Shown here: one piece after another, positions 6,444 through 10,266 of the stretch | Layout: each line of letters opens with the position of its first letter | How positions within the stretch are numbered: the stretch's first letter is position 1 | NCBI GenBank assembly: GCA_026995955.1 | Contig: JALWNJ010000368.1 | Coordinates: 1 to 10,266, forward strand | From: Gammaproteobacteria bacterium | GTDB taxonomy: Bacteria; Pseudomonadota; Gammaproteobacteria; J044 | Length of the DNA stretch: 10,266 nt | Reading direction: 5' to 3' | Translations under genes and position numbers: made by a program | Notes under the pieces: model-generated | Told to the model about the DNA's origin: nothing | The model's input: the letters and a program-made list of their open reading frames with translations, nothing else | Databases searched by the model: none

Positions 6444-7796
6444 ATGAACAAGGTCTTCATACAGACGCACGGCTGTCAGATGAACGAGTACGATTCGGCG
6501 CGCATGCTGGAGGTGCTCGAGAACGCCATGGGCATGACCGTCACCTCTGAGCCGGAGGAGGCGGATCTGCTGCTGCTCAACACCTGCTCCATCCGCGAGA
6601 AGGCGCAGGAGAAGGTGTTCTCCCTGCTCGGCCGCTGGAAGCGCCTCAAGCAGGACCGTCCCGGCGTGATGATCGGCGTCGGCGGCTGCGTCGCCAGCCA
6701 GGAGGGCGAGGCCCTGCGCGAGCGTGCCCCGTTCGTGGACGTGGTATTCGGCCCGCAGACCCTGCACCGGCTGCCGGAGTTGCTGCATCGGGCGCGTACC
6801 GAGGGCCGCGCCGTGGTCGACATCTCCTTCCCCGAGATCGAGAAGTTCGACCGCCTGCCGGAACCCCGCGCCGAGGGGCCGACGGCCTTCGTCTCGGTGA
6901 TGGAGGGCTGCAGCAAGTACTGCACCTTCTGCGTGGTGCCCTACACCCGTGGCGAGGAGATCAGCCGCCCGTTCGACGATGTCATCGCCGAGGTGGCCGG
7001 GCTCGCCGAACAGGGGGTGCGCGAGGTCAACCTGCTGGGGCAGAACGTCAATGCCTACCGTGGCGAGATGGCCGATGGCGAAACGGCCGATCTGGCCCTG
7101 CTGATCCACTATGTCGCCGCGATCGACGGCATCGAGCGCATCCGTTTCACCACCTCGCACCCGGTGGAGTTCTCCGACAGCCTGATCGAGGCCTTCGCCG
7201 AGGTGCCGCAGCTGGTCAGCCACCTGCATCTGCCGGTACAGAGCGGGTCCGACCGCATCCTGGCGCTGATGAAGCGCGGCCACACCGTGCTGGAATACAA
7301 GTCGAAGATCCGCCGCCTGCGCGAGGCGCGTCCCGACCTGTCGCTGTCCTCCGACTTCATCGTTGGCTTCCCCGGCGAGACCGATGCCGACTTCGAGGCC
7401 ACCATGCGGCTGATCGAGGAGATCGGGTTCGACCATTCCTTCAGCTTCATCTACAGCGCCCGTCCCGGCACCCCGGCGGCCTCCATGCCCGACGATGTGC
7501 CGCTGGAGGTAAAGAAGGCGCGCCTCGCCCGCCTCCAGGCCCGTATCAACGAGCAGGCCATGGCCATCAGCGAGGCGATGGTGGGCAGCGAACAGACCAT
7601 CCTCGTCGAACGGCGCTCGCGCAAGGATCCGGGGCAGATGGCCGGGCGCACCGAGAACAACCGCGTGGTCAACTTCCCCGGTGACGAGGACCTGATTGGC
7701 CGCTTCGTCACCGTGCGCATCACCGAGGCTCTGCCCAACTCGCTGCGCGGCGAGCTGGTGACCGAGGCCGCGCCCCTCCGTTCCGCCCGGCGATGA
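6444..7796 (+). CDS. miaB: tRNA-2-methylthio-N6-dimethylallyladenosine synthase MiaB
   Basis: MiaB is a radical-SAM methylthiotransferase that adds a methylthio group to i6A37 of tRNAs reading UNN codons. Domains in order: UPF0004 N-terminal domain with cluster-binding Cys11 ([11 protein letters not shown]), Cys48 ([12 protein letters not shown]) and Cys82 ([12 protein letters not shown]); radical-SAM barrel with C156-x3-C160-x2-C163 ([17 protein letters not shown]); TRAM domain from about 382, with [16 protein letters not shown] [12 protein letters not shown] (400-411). The protein has 450 residues against 474 in E. coli, with a shorter C-terminal tail. The start at 6444 is preferred over ATG 6426 (six codons upstream) because GGG (6435-6437) lies 6 nt before it and the TATAAT places the mRNA start almost on 6426. 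The stop overlaps ybeZ by 4 bases. Frame openness far upstream is a shadow of suhB. Confidence 0.96.
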   Translation: MNKVFIQTHGCQMNEYDSARMLEVLENAMGMTVTSEPEEADLLLLNTCSIREKAQEKVFSLLGRWKRLKQDRPGVMIGVGGCVASQEGEALRERAPFVDVVFGPQTLHRLPELLHRARTEGRAVVDISFPEIEKFDRLPEPRAEGPTAFVSVMEGCSKYCTFCVVPYTRGEEISRPFDDVIAEVAGLAEQGVREVNLLGQNVNAYRGEMADGETADLALLIHYVAAIDGIERIRFTTSHPVEFSDSLIEAFAEVPQLVSHLHLPVQSGSDRILALMKRGHTVLEYKSKIRRLREARPDLSLSSDFIVGFPGETDADFEATMRLIEEIGFDHSFSFIYSARPGTPAASMPDDVPLEVKKARLARLQARINEQAMAISEAMVGSEQTILVERRSRKDPGQMAGRTENNRVVNFPGDEDLIGRFVTVRITEALPNSLRGELVTEAAPLRSARR

Positions 7797-8749
7797 GCGC
7801 TCATCCGGCCAGTATCGCGCTTGCCCTGGAGCCGCACGACAACGAGCGTCTGGCCAATCTCTGCGGCCAGTTCGACGAGCACCTGCGCCTGCTGGAGCAG
7901 CGCCTGGGGGTGGAGATCAACAACCGCGGCAACCGCTTTACGGTGATCGGCGAGCCCGATGCGGCGCAGGCTGCCGGCGAGACCCTGCGCGCCCTCTACG
8001 ATGCCACCCGCGACGAGGTGCTGACGCCCGCTGATGTGCATCTCTATCTGCAGAGTGCCGGCGTCGAGGCCCGCATGGCGGGCGGGGAAGACGAGCCGGT
8101 GACGGTGCGCACCAGGCGCGGCACCATCCGCGCGCGGGGCCCCAACCAGGCTGTCTACCTGCGCAACATCCGCGACACCGACCTCACCTTCGGCATCGGC
8201 CCCGCCGGCACCGGCAAGACCTGGCTGGCGGTGGCCAGTGCCGTGCAGGCGCTGGAACAGGGGACGGTGCGCCGCCTGGTCCTGGTGCGCCCGGCGGTGG
8301 AGGCCGGCGAACGGCTCGGCTTCCTGCCCGGCGACATGAGCCAGAAGATCGATCCCTACCTGCGGCCCATGTACGATGCGCTGTACGAGATGCTGGGCTT
8401 CGAAAAGGTCGCCCGGCTCATCGAGCGCAATGTCATCGAAGTGGCGCCGCTCGCCTTCATGCGCGGGCGCACGCTGAACGAGGCCTTCATCATCATGGAC
8501 GAGGCGCAGAACACTACCATCGAGCAGATGAAGATGTTCCTCACCCGCATCGGTTTCGGCTCGCGCGCGGTGGTCACCGGCGACGTCACCCAGTCCGACC
8601 TGCCGCGCGGACAGACCTCCGGCCTGCGCCATGCCATCGAGGTGCTGAAGGAGGTCGAGGGCGTGGCCTTTACTTTCTTCACCGCCCGCGATGTGGTGCG
8701 TCATCCGCTGGTGCAGCGCATCGTGCAGGCCTACGACCGCATGGACTGA
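7793..8749 (+). CDS. ybeZ: PhoH-family ATPase YbeZ
   Basis: YbeZ is a PhoH-like P-loop ATPase that physically and genetically partners the nuclease YbeY in rRNA processing; its exact substrate is not settled. The 318-residue protein has an N-terminal region of about 120 residues, including a beta/KH-like stretch ([20 protein letters not shown]), then the PhoH core: Walker A GPAGTGKT (136-143), [18 protein letters not shown] (164-181), [20 protein letters not shown] (218-237) with Walker B Asp236-Glu237, then AQNTT, and [13 protein letters not shown] (261-273). It is slightly shorter than the E. coli protein at the N-terminus. The start ATG overlaps the miaB TGA (ATGA), and no convincing SD precedes it, so translation is probably coupled to miaB. 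Its stop shares one base with the ybeY start. Confidence 0.95.
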   Translation: MSAHPASIALALEPHDNERLANLCGQFDEHLRLLEQRLGVEINNRGNRFTVIGEPDAAQAAGETLRALYDATRDEVLTPADVHLYLQSAGVEARMAGGEDEPVTVRTRRGTIRARGPNQAVYLRNIRDTDLTFGIGPAGTGKTWLAVASAVQALEQGTVRRLVLVRPAVEAGERLGFLPGDMSQKIDPYLRPMYDALYEMLGFEKVARLIERNVIEVAPLAFMRGRTLNEAFIIMDEAQNTTIEQMKMFLTRIGFGSRAVVTGDVTQSDLPRGQTSGLRHAIEVLKEVEGVAFTFFTARDVVRHPLVQRIVQAYDRMD

Positions 8750-9207
8750 TGGCACTCGATCTGCAGCTTGCCGAAGGCATCCAGGGCGTGCCCCGCCGCG
8801 AGGCGTTCGCGCGCTGGCTGGTGGCCGCGCTGGAGGATCTGCCTCCGGAGACCGGAGTGGTGATCCGGGTGGTGGACGAGGACGAGAGCCGTGCCCTCAA
8901 TGCCGCCTATCGCGGCAAGGACCGGCCCACCAATGTCCTCTCCTTCCCCTTCAAACCGCCGCCCGGTCTGCCAGACGAGGCCTCCGCCCATCTCGGCGAT
9001 CTGGTCATTTGCGCGCCGGTGGTGCGGCGCGAGGCCGCGGCACAGGGCAAGTCCGAGGAAGCCCACTGGGCGCACATGGTGGTGCACGGGGTCTTGCATC
9101 TGCGCGGCTTCGACCACATGGAAGCCGGGGAGGCCGAGCGGATGGAGGCGCTTGAACGCACCATCCTCGCACGGTTAGGCTATCCCGACCCCTATCAGGA
9201 GACCTGA
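8749..9207 (+). CDS. ybeY: Endoribonuclease / rRNA maturation factor YbeY
   Basis: YbeY is a metal-dependent endoribonuclease needed for 16S rRNA 3'-end maturation and 70S ribosome quality control. The 152-residue protein has the zinc-binding triad in [11 protein letters not shown], with His113, His117 and His123, and the conserved Arg59 in [12 protein letters not shown] (57-68); HLGDLVIC (81-88) is also typical. All known catalytic positions appear intact. The start ATG overlaps the ybeZ stop as TGATG (8747-8751), indicating stop-start coupling and matched synthesis with its partner YbeZ. corC follows after 23 nt. Confidence 0.96.
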   Translation: MALDLQLAEGIQGVPRREAFARWLVAALEDLPPETGVVIRVVDEDESRALNAAYRGKDRPTNVLSFPFKPPPGLPDEASAHLGDLVICAPVVRREAAAQGKSEEAHWAHMVVHGVLHLRGFDHMEAGEAERMEALERTILARLGYPDPYQET

Positions 9208-9222
9208 GCCGGAAATCCCGGC
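9208..9222 (+). promoter_or_regulatory. Small hairpin in the ybeY-corC gap
   Basis: GCCGG-AAATC-CCGGC forms a perfect 5-bp stem directly after the ybeY stop and ends 8 nt before the corC ATG. The only SD-like bases for corC (GGCGAAG, 9220-9226) overlap the right arm, so folding could lower corC translation relative to ybeY. No T-run follows, so it is not an intrinsic terminator. Confidence 0.3.
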
Positions 9223-9230
9223 GAAGCGAC

Positions 9231-10148
9231 ATGAGCGACGATTCATCCCCCCGACGAAGCCCCGGCCTGCTGCAGACCCTCATCGAGCGTGCCGCCCGCC
9301 GGCTTGGCGCATGCAGAATGCGCAGCCGAGAACGGCTGCTCGAACAGTTGCACCAGGCCGCAGACGACGGCCTGGTGGCGGCCGATGCCCTGGAAATGAT
9401 CGAGGGCGTGTTCCAGGTCGCCGAGATGCAGGTGCGCGACATCATGATCCCGCGTTCCGCCATGGTGGTGATCGAGGAAGACGCCCCGCTGGACGAAATC
9501 CTGCGCACCGTCGTCCGCTCCGGACATTCCCGCTTTCCCGTGGTCTCCGACGGCCGCAACCGGGTCGAGGGCATCCTGCTGGCCAAGGACCTGCTGCGCC
9601 ATTGCGGCGATCCCCGGGAGGAGGCGTCCCTCGATCTCGAGGACATCCTGCGTCCCGCCGTGATGATCCCCGAGAGCAAGCGGCTCAATGTGCTGCTGCG
9701 CGACTTCCGTCGCAACCACAACCACATGGCGATCGTGGTGGACGAATATGGAGGTGTCGCCGGGTTGGTCACCATCGAGGATGTGCTGGAACAGATCGTC
9801 GGCGAGATCGACGACGAGTACGATGTCGACGACGAGGCCTACAACATCCTTCCGCACGGCCAGGACCGCTACACCATCAAGGCCCTGACCCCGATCGAGG
9901 ACTTCAACGAACGCTTCGGCACGGAGTATTCCGACGACGAGTACGACACCGTCGGTGGCCTGGTGCTCAAGGCCTTCGGCCACCTGCCCAAGCGCGGCGA
10001 GGTGGTGGATGTGGATCGCTTCCGCTTCAAGGTGCTGCACGCCAACAATCGCCGCATCGGCCTGCTGGAAATGCGCATCCTCCCCGAGGAGGAGGCCGCA
10101 GCGGAGGACGGCGGTGGCGATGACCAGGCAGCCGGAAACGACGCCTGA
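9231..10148 (+). CDS. corC: CBS-domain protein CorC/YbeX (Mg/Co homeostasis, ribosome-linked)
   Basis: CorC (YbeX) was named for its effect on CorA-dependent Co/Mg efflux; more recent work in E. coli links YbeX to Mg-dependent ribosome health. The 305-residue soluble protein has a short basic N-terminus, two CBS domains (about 68-127, starting VRDIMIPRSAM, with SGHSRFPVV at 97-105; and about 135-193, with NHNHMAIVVDEYGG at 162-175 and GLVTIEDVLEQIVGEI at 178-193), and a CorC_HlyC domain (about 210-285) with DEYDTVGGLVLKAFGHLPKRG (residues 236-256). The tail is acidic and low-complexity (EEEAAAEDGGGDD). No DUF21 membrane domain is present, which separates it from CorB/YfjD-type proteins. The SD is weak. 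The 3' end overlaps the lnt start by 29 bases. Confidence 0.94.
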   Translation: MSDDSSPRRSPGLLQTLIERAARRLGACRMRSRERLLEQLHQAADDGLVAADALEMIEGVFQVAEMQVRDIMIPRSAMVVIEEDAPLDEILRTVVRSGHSRFPVVSDGRNRVEGILLAKDLLRHCGDPREEASLDLEDILRPAVMIPESKRLNVLLRDFRRNHNHMAIVVDEYGGVAGLVTIEDVLEQIVGEIDDEYDVDDEAYNILPHGQDRYTIKALTPIEDFNERFGTEYSDDEYDTVGGLVLKAFGHLPKRGEVVDVDRFRFKVLHANNRRIGLLEMRILPEEEAAAEDGGGDDQAAGNDA

Positions 10149-10266
10149 GGCGATCACTGCGGCGGCATCCTGGCTGAGCGCGCATCGCTGGCTGGCGCGA
10201 CTGCTGCTGGTCGCGGCCGGTGTCCTTCAGGTGCTGGCCCATGCCCCATTCGGCCTGTGGCCCCTG
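10120..10266 (+). CDS. lnt: Apolipoprotein N-acyltransferase, N-terminal 49 codons (cut by window end)
   Basis: Lnt adds the third acyl chain to the N-terminal Cys of lipoproteins in the inner membrane. Only the first 49 codons are present, beginning MTRQPETTPE and leading into a hydrophobic segment (about 24-40, ARLLLVAAGVLQVLA) followed by HAPFGLWPL, which fits the Lnt pattern G-x-LA-x-(S/A)P-(Y/F)-x-x-WP at the end of helix 1. The call rests on this motif and on the conserved order ybeZ-ybeY-ybeX-lnt. The start lies inside corC in another frame; GGAGG (10103-10107) is 12 nt upstream, rather far. A later start cannot be excluded from so little sequence. Confidence 0.8.
   Translation, partial: MTRQPETTPEAITAAASWLSAHRWLARLLLVAAGVLQVLAHAPFGLWPL

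Noticed and set aside
6270..7436. Extension of the suhB frame on the - strand across miaB
   Set aside because: Register shadow of miaB for the same reason; the family N-terminus MHPMLNIAV fixes the suhB start.
7451..8755. A 434-codon - strand frame opposite ybeZ and the end of miaB
   Set aside because: In register with ybeZ and explained by avoidance of TTA/CTA/TCA; no start signal and no domain.
9243..10157. A 304-codon - strand frame opposite corC
   Set aside because: In register with corC; His/Leu/Val/Gln-rich shadow composition typical of antisense GC-rich DNA.

Overview
The window is a dense, GC-rich stretch of chromosomal housekeeping DNA. Codon third positions are mostly G or C, and gene content, protein motifs and gene order point to a gammaproteobacterium. 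A Chromatiales/Ectothiorhodospiraceae-like sulfur or halophilic lineage is my guess from GC content and protein flavour; only the class-level call is firm. I see no transposase, phage gene, CRISPR array, tRNA or rRNA, and no sign of recent transfer.

Left part (1-4843, + strand): the 3' two thirds of parC (topoisomerase IV subunit A), a short gap with a good extended -10 promoter, then yajC-secD-secF, the accessory module of the Sec translocon. In many gammaproteobacteria queA-tgt precede yajC; here parC does. secF ends at a strong bidirectional terminator hairpin (4879-4909).

Middle part (4941-6269, - strand): a small Cys-rich membrane protein of unknown function (4941-5300) with its own perfect Shine-Dalgarno, and upstream of it a candidate promoter whose -35 lies inside a dyad spaced like an IscR/Rrf2 operator. 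Then comes suhB (inositol-monophosphatase family, rRNA antitermination factor), with a hairpin-bearing leader.

Right part (6444-10266, + strand): divergent from suhB, the operon miaB-ybeZ-ybeY-corC(ybeX)-lnt, tightly packed with ATGA and TGATG overlaps; lnt runs off the end. miaB modifies tRNA, ybeZ and ybeY act in rRNA maturation and ribosome quality control, corC is a CBS-domain protein tied to Mg/Co handling and ribosome health, and lnt completes lipoprotein acylation. With suhB on the other side of a shared 174-bp control region, this reads as a translation and ribosome-maturation neighbourhood.

The window is mostly ordinary. The best candidate for something undescribed is the Cys-rich membrane protein at 4941-5300 together with its operator-like dyad. 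The long open frames opposite the real genes are explained by register and codon usage, and I do not call them genes.
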